64,000 nucleotides of DNA, taken from positions 1,116,001 through 1,180,000 of the forward strand of contig NZ_CP129111.1 of assembly GCF_030407165.1 (NCBI RefSeq), written 5' to 3'. Position numbers and translations under genes: made by a program. This document shows, piece by piece, positions 10,196 to 20,168 of the stretch (positions are counted from its first letter, which is position 1; every line of letters starts with the position of its first letter). The notes under the pieces are model-generated. The model was not told where the DNA came from. It saw nothing but the letters and a program-made list of their open reading frames with translations, and searched no databases. This stretch comes from Fontisubflavum oceani. GTDB lineage: Bacteria > Pseudomonadota > Alphaproteobacteria > Rhodobacterales > Rhodobacteraceae.

Positions 10196-10899
10196 CTAGG
10201 GGGAAATATGTCTCGATATTGCCGCAGCCAATGCCTCGGCATCGGGCGTTGCGGCAGGGTCGGCAAAGGCTCGCAAATGGCTTGGCAAGGCCGCGTGGAT
10301 GGCCGGGCTGAGACAGGGCAAGACAAGACCTTCGACCGGCGTCTCACCAAGTGCTTGGGCAAAGAGTTCGGCGCTGCGGGCCGAGAAAAGTGGCGCGATG
10401 ACGGGGCGCCGGCTTGTGATCGCCGCGCGGAATGTCGGGGGTGGCGGGCAGGGCGTCTGCGCATAGACCGCCAGCCCTCTTGCATCGAGGCCGCCCTGTC
10501 GCAGGCGCTTGTCAGATCGCCGCGCAGATGCTGCCCATGCAGATGCAAGATTTCGCCCCTTGGAGCAGCCGCCAAGATTAGTGCCGCCAAATCATCCACA
10601 GTGCCTGCGGCCGATGTCGCCGCGAGCCCGATCTCTTGGGCGACCTCGGCCGTCCGATCCCCAACGCAGAACGCCGGTATGTCGCGCCGGGCGGACAGGG
10701 TCGCAAAGCGCTCCACAGCGTGGCCCGAGGTGAATGCCAAGGCACCGACACTTGCCAAGTTCAGCGTCACCTCAAGCGGTACGATCTCTTGCAAGGGGGC
10801 GATCACCACCTCGATCTGGCCGTCAAACCTCGCGGCAAACCGTTCGGCGACCCGGGTCGGGCGCGTCAGAAGCAACAAGGGGGCGGCATTGTCAGGCAT
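10196..10899 (-). CDS. hemD: Uroporphyrinogen-III synthase (frameshifted)
   Basis: This enzyme closes and rearranges hydroxymethylbilane to uroporphyrinogen III in the haem and corrin pathway. The first frame from ATG 10899 gives PLLLLTRPTRVAERFAARF, ALAFTSGHAVERFA and CVGDRTAEVAQEIGL, typical of HemD. It then runs into non-homologous sequence. Inserting one base near 10504 continues it as GLDARGLAVYAQTPCP, then PLFSARSAELFAQAL and a TAG stop at 10196, giving about 234 residues. A GTG at 10926 is an alternative start, but homologues begin close to the LLLLTRP motif. hemD faces the divergent tsaD across 48 bases, so the two promoters must be compact or overlap. Confidence 0.88.
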
Positions 10900-10947
10900 G
10901 GACCCGAGTGTTACCTGCGATCTCACGCCCTAGCAACGAAGCCGATC

Positions 10948-12027
10948 ATGACGACGCCTCTCACCCTTCTTGGCCTGGAAAGCAGCTGCGACGATACGGC
11001 CGCAGCCGTGCTGCGCGATGACGGTACGCCGCGCGTGATGGCCTCGGTTGTTTGGGGGCAGGCCGATCTGCATGCGGATTTTGGCGGTGTGGTGCCCGAG
11101 ATCGCGGCGCGCGCCCATGCGGAGCGGCTCGATCATCTGGTGGAGCAAGCTCTGGCGGAGGCGGGCGTTACTTTGAGCGAGATTGACGCCATCGCTGTCA
11201 CCGCAGGGCCAGGGCTGATCGGCGGGGTGCTGTCGGGGGTGATGGCGGCCAAGGGGTTGGCCTTTGGTCTTGGGAAGCCGTTGATCGGGGTCAATCACTT
11301 GGCGGGTCATGCGCTGACCCCACGGCTGACAGATGGATTGGCTTATCCGTATCTGATGCTGCTGGTCTCGGGTGGACATTGCCAGTTTTTGCGCGTCGAC
11401 GGGCCGGAGGATTTCTCAAGGCTTGGCGGGACGATTGACGACGCGCCGGGCGAGGCATTTGACAAGATCGCTCGCATTCTTGGCCTATCGCAACCTGGCG
11501 GCCCGGCGGTGGAGGCCGAGGCGAAGGCGGGCGATGCAAAGCGGTTCGCGCTGCCGCGCCCGCTGTTGGACCGTCCCGGGTGCGACCTTTCGTTTTCCGG
11601 CCTGAAGACTGCGGTGTTGCGCACCCGCGATGCTCTTGTGGCGGAGGCAGGGGGCCTGACGGTGCAAGACCGGGCGGATATCTGTGCCGGGTTTCAGGCT
11701 GCCGTGCGCGATGTCTTGGCCGAGAAGTCGCGTCGCGCTTTGGCGGGGCAAACCGGTCTCACCGGCTTTGCCGTGGCCGGAGGCGTTGCCGCAAACCAGA
11801 CCTTGCGCGCCGCGCTTGAGGCGGTTGCCGCTGAGGCTGATCTGCCTTTCATTGCGCCGCCGCTGGCGCTTTGTACCGACAATGCAGCGATGATCGCCTA
11901 TGCGGGGTTGGAGGCCTATCGCGCAGGCCGCCGCGACGGCATGGACCTTGCCGCGCGCCCGCGCTGGCCGCTCGACACAAGCCGCCCGGCACTTCTCGGC
12001 TCAGGTAAAAAAGGCGCAAAAGCATGA
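10948..12027 (+). CDS. tsaD: tRNA N6-adenosine threonylcarbamoyltransferase TsaD
   Basis: A 359-residue ASKHA-fold protein that transfers threonylcarbamoyl to A37 of ANN-reading tRNAs, acting with TsaB and TsaE. Diagnostic motifs are LLGLESSCDDTAAAVL at the N-terminus, the metal-binding VVPEIAARAHAERL, GGVLSGVMAAKGLA, LMLLVSGGHCQF and GGTIDDAPGEAFDKIARIL. ATG 10948 fits homologue starts; the reading frame is open further upstream without homology. Its stop overlaps the gpsA start (ATGA). TsaE, its partner, is encoded elsewhere in this window at 29264. Confidence 0.96.
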   Translation: MTTPLTLLGLESSCDDTAAAVLRDDGTPRVMASVVWGQADLHADFGGVVPEIAARAHAERLDHLVEQALAEAGVTLSEIDAIAVTAGPGLIGGVLSGVMAAKGLAFGLGKPLIGVNHLAGHALTPRLTDGLAYPYLMLLVSGGHCQFLRVDGPEDFSRLGGTIDDAPGEAFDKIARILGLSQPGGPAVEAEAKAGDAKRFALPRPLLDRPGCDLSFSGLKTAVLRTRDALVAEAGGLTVQDRADICAGFQAAVRDVLAEKSRRALAGQTGLTGFAVAGGVAANQTLRAALEAVAAEADLPFIAPPLALCTDNAAMIAYAGLEAYRAGRRDGMDLAARPRWPLDTSRPALLGSGKKGAKA

Positions 12028-12969
12028 CTGTACCGGTTGATATCGCGGGCGCAGGGGCCTTTGGCACGGCCCTTGCGATCACGTTGGGCCGAGCGGGGCA
12101 TCCGGTGACACTTTGGGCCCGGCAAGGGGCGGCCGCGATAGAAACGGGGCGCGAAAACGCGGCGCGCTTGCCGGGGCACAGCTTGCCAGAGACGGTTCGT
12201 GTGACCGGGGCTCCGGAAGACCTGACCGCCGAGATCCTGATTATCGCGATCCCAACGCAGAAGCTTGATGACTTTCTTGCAGGCGACACCGCGAGAGCCG
12301 GAACTCTCGTCTCCTGCGCCAAAGGCATTCATCGCGCGACGGGGCTTGGCCCGACAGCATTGATCGCACAGGCGCGGCCCGAGGCGCAGGTTGCGCAGCT
12401 GACTGGCCCAAGCTTCGCTCAAGATTTGGCCAGCGGGCTCCCGACCGCGCTGACCTTGGCTTGTGCCGACGAGGCCACCGGCGCTGCGCTGCAAGCGGCG
12501 CTGCACCCCGGCGCTCCGTCTTTATCGCAGCACCGATGTGATCGGGGCCGAGCTTGGCGGAGCGCTGAAAAACGTCATCGCGATTGCGGCTGGTGCGGTG
12601 ATTGGCGCGGGTTTGGGCGAAAGCGCGCGCGCGGCGTTGATGGCGCGGGGCTTTGCCGAGATGCGCCGGGTGGCCAGTGCGGCGGGCGCGGAGGATGCAA
12701 CGCTGTCTGGGCTTTCCGGCCTTGGCGATCTGGTTTTGACTTGCACGTCGGAGAAATCCCGCAACATGCGCTTTGGCATGGCCCTGGCGCGGGGCGAGAG
12801 GTTTGACGCAAACATCACCGTCGAAGGTCTGGCGACGGCGCAGGAACTGGCCGCACGGCCCGATCTCGACACACCGATTGCCGAAGCGGTTGCAGCCCTT
12901 GCCAGCGGCGCCGCAACGCTGGAAGCTGTCATCGAGACGTTGCTGACCCGCCCTTTGAAACCGGAGTAA
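12024..12969 (+). CDS. gpsA: Glycerol-3-phosphate dehydrogenase (NAD(P)+) (frameshifted)
   Basis: GpsA reduces dihydroxyacetone phosphate to sn-glycerol 3-phosphate for phospholipid synthesis. The first frame has the Rossmann start DIAGAGAFGTALAITLGRAG, the block ILIIAIPTQ and the AQLTGPSFAQDLASGLPTAL region. The second has DVIGAELGGALKNVIAIAAG with the catalytic lysine, LSGLSGLGDLVLTCTS and SRNMRFGMALARG. They join near 12501-12510 (CTGCACCCCG) if one base is surplus or two are missing, giving about 315 residues, normal for the family. It overlaps tsaD by four bases, and the EVE gene follows after five bases, so the three are likely one transcript. Confidence 0.9.
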
Positions 12970-12974
12970 TCCCG

Positions 12975-13394
12975 ATGCGCTATTGGCTGTTCAAATCCGA
13001 AACCTCCACCTGGTCCTGGGATCAACAAGTGGCGAAGGGCGATGTGGGAGAAGAATGGGACGGGGTCCGCAACTACCAAGCGCGCAATTTCATGCGGGAG
13101 ATGAAGATGGGTGATCGCGGCTTTTTCTATCACTCGCAGAAGGACAAAGAGATTGTCGGCGTGGTTGAGGTGATCGCTGAGGCGCATCCCGACAGCACGA
13201 CAGATGACGAACGTTGGGAATGCGTGGACATCAAGGCGGTGACCGCTGTGCCGAACCCGGTGACATTAGAGCAGATCAAAGCCGATCCGCGCCTTGCCGA
13301 TATGGTTCTGGTGAAAAACTCGCGGCTGTCGGTGCAACCGGTCAGCGCGGATGAATGGGCCACGATCTGCGAGATGGGGGGCGTTCCGTCCTGA
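12975..13394 (+). CDS. EVE domain protein
   Basis: A 139-residue single-domain protein: MRYWLFKSETSTWSWDQQ, then WDGVRNYQARNFMREM, GDRGFFYHSQKDKEIVGVVE and a C-terminal half ending in SRLSVQPVSADEW. This is the EVE fold, related to PUA and YTH domains, whose members bind modified bases in RNA or DNA. Homologues of this short type are widespread in proteobacteria; the substrate is not established. It starts five bases after gpsA and is probably translated from the same message. Its 3' end faces the permease gene, with only 12 bases between the two stops. Confidence 0.9.
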   Translation: MRYWLFKSETSTWSWDQQVAKGDVGEEWDGVRNYQARNFMREMKMGDRGFFYHSQKDKEIVGVVEVIAEAHPDSTTDDERWECVDIKAVTAVPNPVTLEQIKADPRLADMVLVKNSRLSVQPVSADEWATICEMGGVPS

Positions 13395-13406
13395 TCTGAG
13401 CCGTGC

Positions 13407-14279
13407 TTATTGCAGCGCTTGAGCCAGACCGCGCAAGATCCATCTCTGCGCGATCAGCATCACCACAACCGGCGGCAGCATTGCCAAAACACCGAGGGCC
13501 ATGCCGGTGCTTGAGCCTGTTCCCGCGCGCTGAATGCCGCGCACAATTGTATAATACTCTTCGGCGGTCGTGTTGATCATCAGCGGCCAAAGGTACTGGT
13601 TCCAGCCGAGCACGAAGAGCATCGCAAAAAGCGCGGCGATCATCGGCAGGGCAAGCGGAATCAAGATATCAACCAGGAATCGGATCGGGCCCGCACCGTC
13701 CAGCTGCGCGGCCTCAAAAAGTTCGCCGGGAATCTGTCGCAAAAACTGGCGGAACACGAGGGTACCAAGCCCCGTCGCCACAATTGGGAGGATCATCCCA
13801 CAGTAGGAGTTCAAAAGGCCCAGATCATCCGTCACCAGGAATGTCGGCAGGATGCGGGTTTCAATCGGGAAGAACATCGGCAGAAGGATCAGCCCAAAGA
13901 GAAACGTGGCCCCGCGCAGTCGGAAGCAGACAAGCGCGAAGGCGGCCAGTAGCGAAAGCCCGGTTTTCAAGATCGCGATGCCACCCGCGACGATGACCGA
14001 ATTGATCAACATGCCAGTCCCGTCGACGCCATTCCCAAACAGGTCTTCGGTAAAGAGCACTTGGTTATGCGGTCCGAACAAGGCGGCCCAGGAGCCGCGC
14101 TCCAGCATGCCGGTCCCAAGGATCGCGCTCATATCCAAGGACGCCAGCACCAAAAGCACCACCGGCCCCATCATGAAGGCGCAGCCTAGGATTAGGATCA
14201 GATGGTCGGCCAGAGGGCGGGTTCGCATGAAAGAGGTCGCGATCAGATTTGGCAGGTCTCGGATGTCGGGCGGGTTCAT
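13407..14279 (-). CDS. ABC transporter permease, UgpE/MalG type
   Basis: A 290-residue inner-membrane protein with about six transmembrane helices and the EAA loop (ELFEAAQLDGAG) that contacts the ATPase, placing it in the carbohydrate ABC permease family. WNQYLWPLMINTTAEEYYTI resembles UgpE of the sn-glycerol-3-phosphate importer. No partner permease, binding protein or ATPase lies next to it, which is unusual because these genes are nearly always clustered. The length is complete, so it is not an obvious fragment. It may work with components encoded elsewhere, or be a leftover of a lost operon. An ATG at 14228 is an alternative start. Substrate is uncertain. Confidence 0.78.
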   Translation of the reverse strand: MNPPDIRDLPNLIATSFMRTRPLADHLILILGCAFMMGPVVLLVLASLDMSAILGTGMLERGSWAALFGPHNQVLFTEDLFGNGVDGTGMLINSVIVAGGIAILKTGLSLLAAFALVCFRLRGATFLFGLILLPMFFPIETRILPTFLVTDDLGLLNSYCGMILPIVATGLGTLVFRQFLRQIPGELFEAAQLDGAGPIRFLVDILIPLALPMIAALFAMLFVLGWNQYLWPLMINTTAEEYYTIVRGIQRAGTGSSTGMALGVLAMLPPVVVMLIAQRWILRGLAQALQ

Positions 14280-14543
14280 CTGACCGTTCCCACATCTGGG
14301 CCGTTCATCTGAAGTCTGGTCAATGTCGGAGAATAGAGGCGCTAAGACAACCGCAAAAGAATGGAGGGCCCCGACCCCCGGGACCCTCCAACACCCACGC
14401 GCTTACCTCGCTCCGCACGTGTTCAATTTGAGGGCCCGCCATACTGGCTGGGCGTCAAGGCATAGATAGCGGATTCCAATGTCAGGCCCAAAGGAATTGC
14501 CTTGAGAATTTGAGCTAAATGATCTGCGAACCAAGATATGCAA
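14280..14543. other. Intergenic region with a GC-rich hairpin
   Basis: No convincing gene is seen in these bases. An imperfect 12-base inverted repeat, GGAGGG...CCCTCC, spans 14363-14389 and could act as a terminator or RNA structure. The short ATG-led frame beginning at 14361 is proline-rich, has no good ribosome binding site and is not called as a gene. Confidence 0.4.
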
Positions 14544-14568
14544 AAGGCCCGCGGCACGGGCGGGCCTT
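14544..14568 (-). terminator. Probable terminator of the DUF2853 gene
   Basis: A perfect nine-base inverted repeat AAGGCCCGC / GCGGGCCTT with a seven-base loop lies 27 bases beyond the stop codon of the minus-strand gene. On the minus strand it is followed by a short T-containing stretch (TTTGCATAT), consistent with an intrinsic terminator. Confidence 0.7.
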
Positions 14569-14594
14569 CTGGCATTTCTGCCGATTTGTCAGGC

Positions 14595-14936
14595 TTAAGC
14601 GTAAACGCTCTCTTTGCCGAAATGTTTGGTCAGCATGTAATAGACCACCGCGCGGTATTTGTTGCGCTCGGACTTGCCATAGGTTTCGATCACGCTGTTG
14701 ATCGCCTCCATCAAAGCGGGGCTATCGGCGAGGCCGAGTTTCTTGATCAGAAAATTGTTCTTTACGGTCTCCAGCTCGCTTGCTTGCGTGCCAGCGACGG
14801 TCGATGCATCAGCGTCATAAATCGCCGGACCGCAGCCGATCGTCACTTTCGTCAGAAGATCCATATCCGGCGTCATGCCGCATTTGTTGCGCAGATCGTC
14901 CGCATAGACGGCGATCAAATCGTCTCTCTTGCCCAT
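14595..14936 (-). CDS. DUF2853 family protein
   Basis: A 113-residue, mostly helical cytosolic protein starting at ATG 14936 with MGKRDDLIAVYADDLRN. It contains LLTKVTIGCGPAIYDADAS, VKNNFLIKKLGL and YRAVVYYMLTKHFGKESVY, the signature of DUF2853, a family common in alphaproteobacteria with a known fold but no assigned function. The longer frame reading upstream to 15227 lacks homology. The gene appears monocistronic: it has its own terminator downstream and faces a divergent unit starting near 15021. Confidence 0.85.
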   Translation of the reverse strand: MGKRDDLIAVYADDLRNKCGMTPDMDLLTKVTIGCGPAIYDADASTVAGTQASELETVKNNFLIKKLGLADSPALMEAINSVIETYGKSERNKYRAVVYYMLTKHFGKESVYA

Positions 14937-15020
14937 CACATACTCCCTGTTGTTGTGGTTGGGGGTTCCCCCTTTTGGCGGGCGGAGAGTGGCGCGAAGT
15001 GCTAAAAAAAGAAAGGGGAA

Positions 15021-15343
15021 ATGGCGCATACACGCATCAGTCCTGCGCGAATCCGCCTTCGGATATGGCGCGGAATGCGCCCTATTGCGCGTGGCATGGG
15101 GAGAAGACGACGCATTGGCGTTGTCACATCTGAGCTGCGCCAAGCTAATATGGCGCGGGATTATGCGATGTTGGCATGGTGGCAGGATGCAGAGAAAAGT
15201 TGGATCAATCTGCTGCCCCATCGACATTGTTAGACCCTATCTCGTTGGGTCTGTATGATGAGGTGCTGGCGGCCCAAGCGGCGACTTTGTCCGCAGGCGC
15301 CGCGCAAGATATCGGGTTTTATGCCGTCGGAGGCAGTCAATGA
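15021..15343 (+). pseudogene. Possible frameshifted small gene upstream of the HD protein
   Basis: The last part reads in a clean frame as LLDPISLGLYDEVLAAQ, then TLSAGAAQDIGFYAVGG, ending in a TGA that overlaps the ATG of the next gene (ATGA), the usual sign of a coupled upstream gene. Backwards, this frame closes quickly. If one A is restored in the AAAA run at about 15196-15199, it joins the frame ATG 15021 ... MARDYAMLAWWQDAEK, giving about 107 residues with an arginine-rich N-terminus. I do not recognise the product. The N-terminal third is less convincing as coding sequence, and the true start could be the internal ATG in QANMARDY. Confidence 0.4.
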
Positions 15344-15939
15344 GCAAAACAGTCAGTTTCACCCAGATGAAAGATGGCACGGCTGAGGATTACGCGCTGC
15401 TGGAAGAGTTGGAGAAGCCCTACCTGGCGCTAACGGCTGATCGTGTTCTGGATGAGCTTCGCCGTCAGGGGGAGGTGTCGCTCGAAGGCTACAAGATCAC
15501 CCGGTTGGATCACGGGCTGCAAGCCGCGACCCGAGCCGAACGCGACGGGGCCGATCTCGACTGGATCGTCGGCGCGCTTCTGCATGACATTGGCGATGGG
15601 CTGGCACCCCAGAACCACGACCGGTTTTCGGCGGAAGTCATTCGGCCTTTCGTTCGGTGGGATGTGGCCTGGGTCGTCGAGCATCACGGGATTTTCCAGA
15701 TGCTCTATTACGCGCATCATTATGGCTGGGATCGGAATGCCCGGGAGCGGTTCAAAGACCATCCCTGTTTCGAGAGCTGCGCGACGTTCTGCGAGCGTTG
15801 GGATCAGTCGAGTTTCGATCCGGGTTATGAGCCGATGCCACTTGCGCATTTCGAGCCGTTGGTGCGTGAGGTCTTTGCGCGGAAAGCCTATGATCCGGAT
15901 GTGATCCGCGAGGGGTATGTTTCGGCTCTGACCGCTTAG
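15340..15939 (+). CDS. HD-domain protein, PhnZ/TmpB-like
   Basis: A 199-residue protein with HD-superfamily metal ligands: His58 in RLDHGLQAATRA, His82-Asp83 in LLHDIGDG, His115/His116 in VVEHHGIFQ and Asp155 in ERWDQSSF. The spacing and the HGLQ and LLHDIG blocks resemble the mixed-valence di-iron oxygenases PhnZ, TmpB and myo-inositol oxygenase more than nucleotide phosphohydrolases. PhnZ and TmpB cleave the C-P bond of hydroxylated aminophosphonates and normally work with a 2-oxoglutarate dioxygenase. No such partner is visible nearby, so substrate assignment is only a suggestion. It overlaps the upstream broken ORF by four bases and the extensin-like gene tail-to-tail. Confidence 0.75.
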   Translation: MSKTVSFTQMKDGTAEDYALLEELEKPYLALTADRVLDELRRQGEVSLEGYKITRLDHGLQAATRAERDGADLDWIVGALLHDIGDGLAPQNHDRFSAEVIRPFVRWDVAWVVEHHGIFQMLYYAHHYGWDRNARERFKDHPCFESCATFCERWDQSSFDPGYEPMPLAHFEPLVREVFARKAYDPDVIREGYVSALTA

Positions 15940-16646
15940 CGACAGGCGCCCCAGCCCGTTGATTGAAAATGGAAATGGTCGGCGTGAAGACGATTGAACT
16001 CCGGCCCGAGCACGGTCACGAACCAGCGGCAGGCCCCATCCCGCAAGGTGCGGAAAAACTGCGCCTCTGTGCTCTCTCCTTGCCAATTTTCGAGCAGATC
16101 GAGCCGCTGCCCATTCGCCAAAACCACCCCACGAATGTCGATCGCCTCGGCGGTAGCATGGCTGCTCATCCGCCGACCATCGCCCGATGGGGTTCGAATA
16201 CGGCGGCAATTATAGCTCGACTGATGGCGCAGCGCAGTGACTTCTTGCCCAAGCGTTCCTTCTGTCGCGCGGAGTGTGTGCCGCTCCCACATCGCCAGTC
16301 GGAGCGCGACGGCGCAGGTGGTCTCCAGCGGCTCAAGCGCCACCGATCCAACGGATGACACACGCAGCCGAGGGTCGATATAACACTGGTCACTGTCGTG
16401 GAGCGGGTCGAGATGCTGAAACTCAGCATGTCCTTCGAGCGCCGCGATACATGTCTCAGAGGTTGCCAGCGCCGCGCGGAGTTTCACCGGCGTGAGCCAT
16501 GATGGCGGCGCTGAGACATCCAAAGGCGTAATCGGATTCCAGCCATCCGGCAGAGGGCTGCGCGGATCGGTCATCAACCACAGACCGCCCGCGCCAAGCA
16601 AGTTCAGCCAGAGCAAAGACACCAAGACCCGTCCGATCCGCCGCAT
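15936..16646 (-). CDS. Extensin-like C-terminal domain protein
   Basis: A 236-residue protein with an N-terminal membrane anchor or signal (RIGRVLVSLLWLNLLGAGGL) and an extensin_C domain: TCAVALRLAMWERHTL, SSYNCRRI, SSHATAEAIDIRGVVL and ADHFHFQSTGWGACR. The conserved cysteines and the HxxxxAxD and HxHFH motifs suggest a metal-dependent periplasmic enzyme of the D-Ala-D-Ala peptidase-like type, acting on the envelope, but activity is unproven. ATG 16646 was chosen over 16685 because AAGGA lies six bases upstream of it. Its stop overlaps that of the convergent HD gene. Confidence 0.85.
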   Translation of the reverse strand: MRRIGRVLVSLLWLNLLGAGGLWLMTDPRSPLPDGWNPITPLDVSAPPSWLTPVKLRAALATSETCIAALEGHAEFQHLDPLHDSDQCYIDPRLRVSSVGSVALEPLETTCAVALRLAMWERHTLRATEGTLGQEVTALRHQSSYNCRRIRTPSGDGRRMSSHATAEAIDIRGVVLANGQRLDLLENWQGESTEAQFFRTLRDGACRWFVTVLGPEFNRLHADHFHFQSTGWGACR

Positions 16647-16965
16647 TGGTTCCTTTCTCTGAGAGTCTATCTGGAGTTTCGCCAAAACTGGGCATTACGA
16701 TGCGCGGTATATCACGCGGCTTCGAGAAAGGCTTTGCTGCAAACCGGATCGTGGCTTCACATCCGCCTGAAAACCGCTCCGAACAAGCCGAGAGCGGTGC
16801 TAAACTCCGTATCAGCAGCTAGACACCAACCATACCATGGTCCGGGCGGCACGCGTTTCGTTGCTCATCTGACGTCGGAAAACGGTACCACACGCGAGTA
16901 TCGATGCGATGTCTGCCGATGACGCCCGAGTGATTGGGTGGGCTCGATGCAGCCACGTCCAGATA
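16647..16965. other. Intergenic region without recognised features
   Basis: About 320 bases between the extensin-like gene and the ahcY terminator. Short open frames on both strands lack ribosome binding sites and protein-like composition. I see no RNA gene, repeat or promoter that I could defend. Confidence 0.4.
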
Positions 16966-16987
16966 AGGCCGGCTCAAGGGCCGGCCT
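16966..16987 (-). terminator. Terminator of ahcY
   Basis: Perfect inverted repeat AGGCCGGC / GCCGGCCT with a six-base loop, 20 bases beyond the ahcY stop codon. On the minus strand it is followed by TTATCT, a short T-rich tail. Confidence 0.75.
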
Positions 16988-17007
16988 GCTTTGTTCTCTG
17001 TGGGCAA

Positions 17008-18399
<1,392 letters not shown>

Positions 18400-18566
18400 G
18401 TCCTCGCCTCCTTCGGGCATATCAGCTTTGCCGCGCACATAGCAGGCGGTCCCGGGCGCGGCAATGCCGACACTGGGATGGAAAACCCTCCGCTTTGATC
18501 CGTGTCAAACAGCTGACAACTAGAACCTGTAATCTGCGTCTAAGCGCAACTTATAGGAGAACGCCT

Positions 18567-19595
18567 GTGTCCCTGCCCAAAACAATGAAAGCCGCTGTCG
18601 TCCCGGCCCTTGGTCAGCCGTTGGAAATCCGCGAACTGCCGGTGCCAGAGGTCGGACCTGGCCAAGTGTTGATGCGGGTACATGCCTCCGGCGTTTGCCA
18701 TACCGATTTGCATGCAGCCGAGGGGGATTGGCCGGTGAAGCCGACCGCGCCCTTTGTGCCGGGGCATGAAGGGGTGGGCGAGGTGGCCGCCGTTGGGGCA
18801 GGCGTTACCCATCTGAAAGAAGGCGATCGAATCGGGGCGCCATGGCTGCATACCGCTTGCGGGCGCTGTGAACACTGCGTGGGCGGTTGGGAAACGCTGT
18901 GCGAGAGCCAGCAGATGACAGGCTATTCTGTCGATGGCGGGTATGCCGAGTTCGTGCGGGCGGATGCGAATTATGTCGGTCTCATCCCGTCTGGGCTGGA
19001 GTTCGGTCCGGCAGCCCCGGTGCTCTGCGCGGGGGTCACGGTTTACAAGGGCTTAAAGGAGTTGGAGGCGAAGCCCGGCGATTGGGTGGCGATCTCAGGT
19101 ATTGGCGGGCTTGGTCATATGGCGGTGCAATATGCCAAGGCGATGGGGCTGCATGTGGTGGCTGTCGATATTGCCGAGGATAAGCTGAAACTGGCGCGCG
19201 ATTTGGGGGCTGATCTGACTTTCAATGCGGTGGATGATGACCCCGTGGGTGAGTTGCAAAGCCAGATGGGAGGCGTGCGCGGCGTCTTGGTCACCGCTGT
19301 CTCAAACAGCGCTTTCAGCCAGGCTGTTGGCATGCTGCGTCGGGGTGGGTTCATGTCTCTGGTTGGTCTCCCGCCAGGCGATTTCCCGCTGCCAATCTTT
19401 GAGATCGTCCTGAAGCGGATCACTGTGCGCGGCTCAATCGTCGGCACGCGGAACGATCTGCGCGAGTCGCTGGAGTTTGCCGCCGAAGGAAAAGTCGCGT
19501 CGCATTTCGCCTGGGACAAGTTGGAGAATATCAACGCGATCTTTGACCGGATGCGCGCGGGTCAGATCGACGGGCGGATCGTACTCAAGATTTGA
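18567..19595 (+). CDS. Zinc-dependent alcohol dehydrogenase (AdhP-like)
   Basis: A 342-residue medium-chain dehydrogenase. Catalytic zinc ligands are in ASGVCHTDLHAAEGDW and GHEGVGEVAAVG, and the structural zinc site is ACGRCEHCVGGWETLC. The cofactor fold is GIGGLGHMAVQYAKAMG, followed by an aspartate consistent with NAD. It most resembles AdhP/AdhA enzymes that oxidise short primary alcohols. The start is GTG 18567 after TAGGAG; ATG 18585 is six codons further in. It is divergent from ahcY and its stop overlaps the tail of the tetR gene by 11 bases. Confidence 0.9.
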   Translation: MSLPKTMKAAVVPALGQPLEIRELPVPEVGPGQVLMRVHASGVCHTDLHAAEGDWPVKPTAPFVPGHEGVGEVAAVGAGVTHLKEGDRIGAPWLHTACGRCEHCVGGWETLCESQQMTGYSVDGGYAEFVRADANYVGLIPSGLEFGPAAPVLCAGVTVYKGLKELEAKPGDWVAISGIGGLGHMAVQYAKAMGLHVVAVDIAEDKLKLARDLGADLTFNAVDDDPVGELQSQMGGVRGVLVTAVSNSAFSQAVGMLRRGGFMSLVGLPPGDFPLPIFEIVLKRITVRGSIVGTRNDLRESLEFAAEGKVASHFAWDKLENINAIFDRMRAGQIDGRIVLKI

Positions 19596-20139
19596 TCCCG
19601 GCGACCAATGCCTCTGCCGCGGCCTGAAGCTCTGGCAGAGGCACGCCGCCGCGCACCATGACGCGAAGCCCGAAATACCCTGAAGTGAGGCGACGTGCGT
19701 CTGCCTCCGCATTCGGCGTCAGGCTCAGCGCTTGGGCAAACAACTCTTTGGTCGCTGCGATTCCCGCCGCCGTATATGCCTGCACCTCCGGATCATCCGG
19801 GGCGTGCTCAATCGCCGTGTTGCACAAGAAACACCCGCGCCTGTCGCCATCGTGAACTGGGGCGAGGATGGCGTCGAACAGGGCTCTGATCCGGGCCTGC
19901 GGGGTGTCCTGCGACCGCAGTATTTCTGAAATCACCGCCATTTCCCGATCTCCGTAGAGGCCGAGCGCTGCTGCGAACATCGCGTCCTTGTTGCCGAATT
20001 CTCGATAAAGCGATTGTTTCTTCAATCCGGTCACCCGCTCCAGATCCTGGAGCGAGGTGGCGTGATATCCGCCCGCCCAGAACTGCGACAGTATCTGATC
20101 CAGGGCTTCTTTTGGGTCAAAGGCGCGGGGGCGGGCCAT
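19585..20139 (-). CDS. TetR/AcrR-family transcriptional regulator
   Basis: A 184-residue repressor-type protein. The N-terminal helix-turn-helix reads QFWAGGYHATSLQDLERVTG followed by LKKQSLYREFGNKDAMFAAA. The C-terminal ligand domain has RRGCFLCNTAIEHAPDDPEV, typical of the TetR_C subfamily around YxaF and AcuR-like regulators. It is divergent from the DUF417 gene and probably controls it and itself: two matching operator-like repeats lie between the genes at 20169-20209. The ligand is unknown; a reactive electrophile or quinone is a reasonable guess given the DUF417 partner. Confidence 0.9.
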   Translation of the reverse strand: MARPRAFDPKEALDQILSQFWAGGYHATSLQDLERVTGLKKQSLYREFGNKDAMFAAALGLYGDREMAVISEILRSQDTPQARIRALFDAILAPVHDGDRRGCFLCNTAIEHAPDDPEVQAYTAAGIAATKELFAQALSLTPNAEADARRLTSGYFGLRVMVRGGVPLPELQAAAEALVAGIKS

Positions 20140-20168
20140 TGCGGTCTCCTCAAGGTCACAGGTATGTT

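Noticed and set aside
14361..14465. Proline-rich short frame resembling an attenuation leader
   Set aside because: No ribosome binding site, no biosynthetic operon downstream in the same direction, and codons do not favour a single regulatory amino acid.
18400..18566. Possible SAH or SAM riboswitch upstream of ahcY
   Set aside because: I looked for the conserved GC-rich core stems of SAH and SAM-SAH elements and found none convincing in either orientation.
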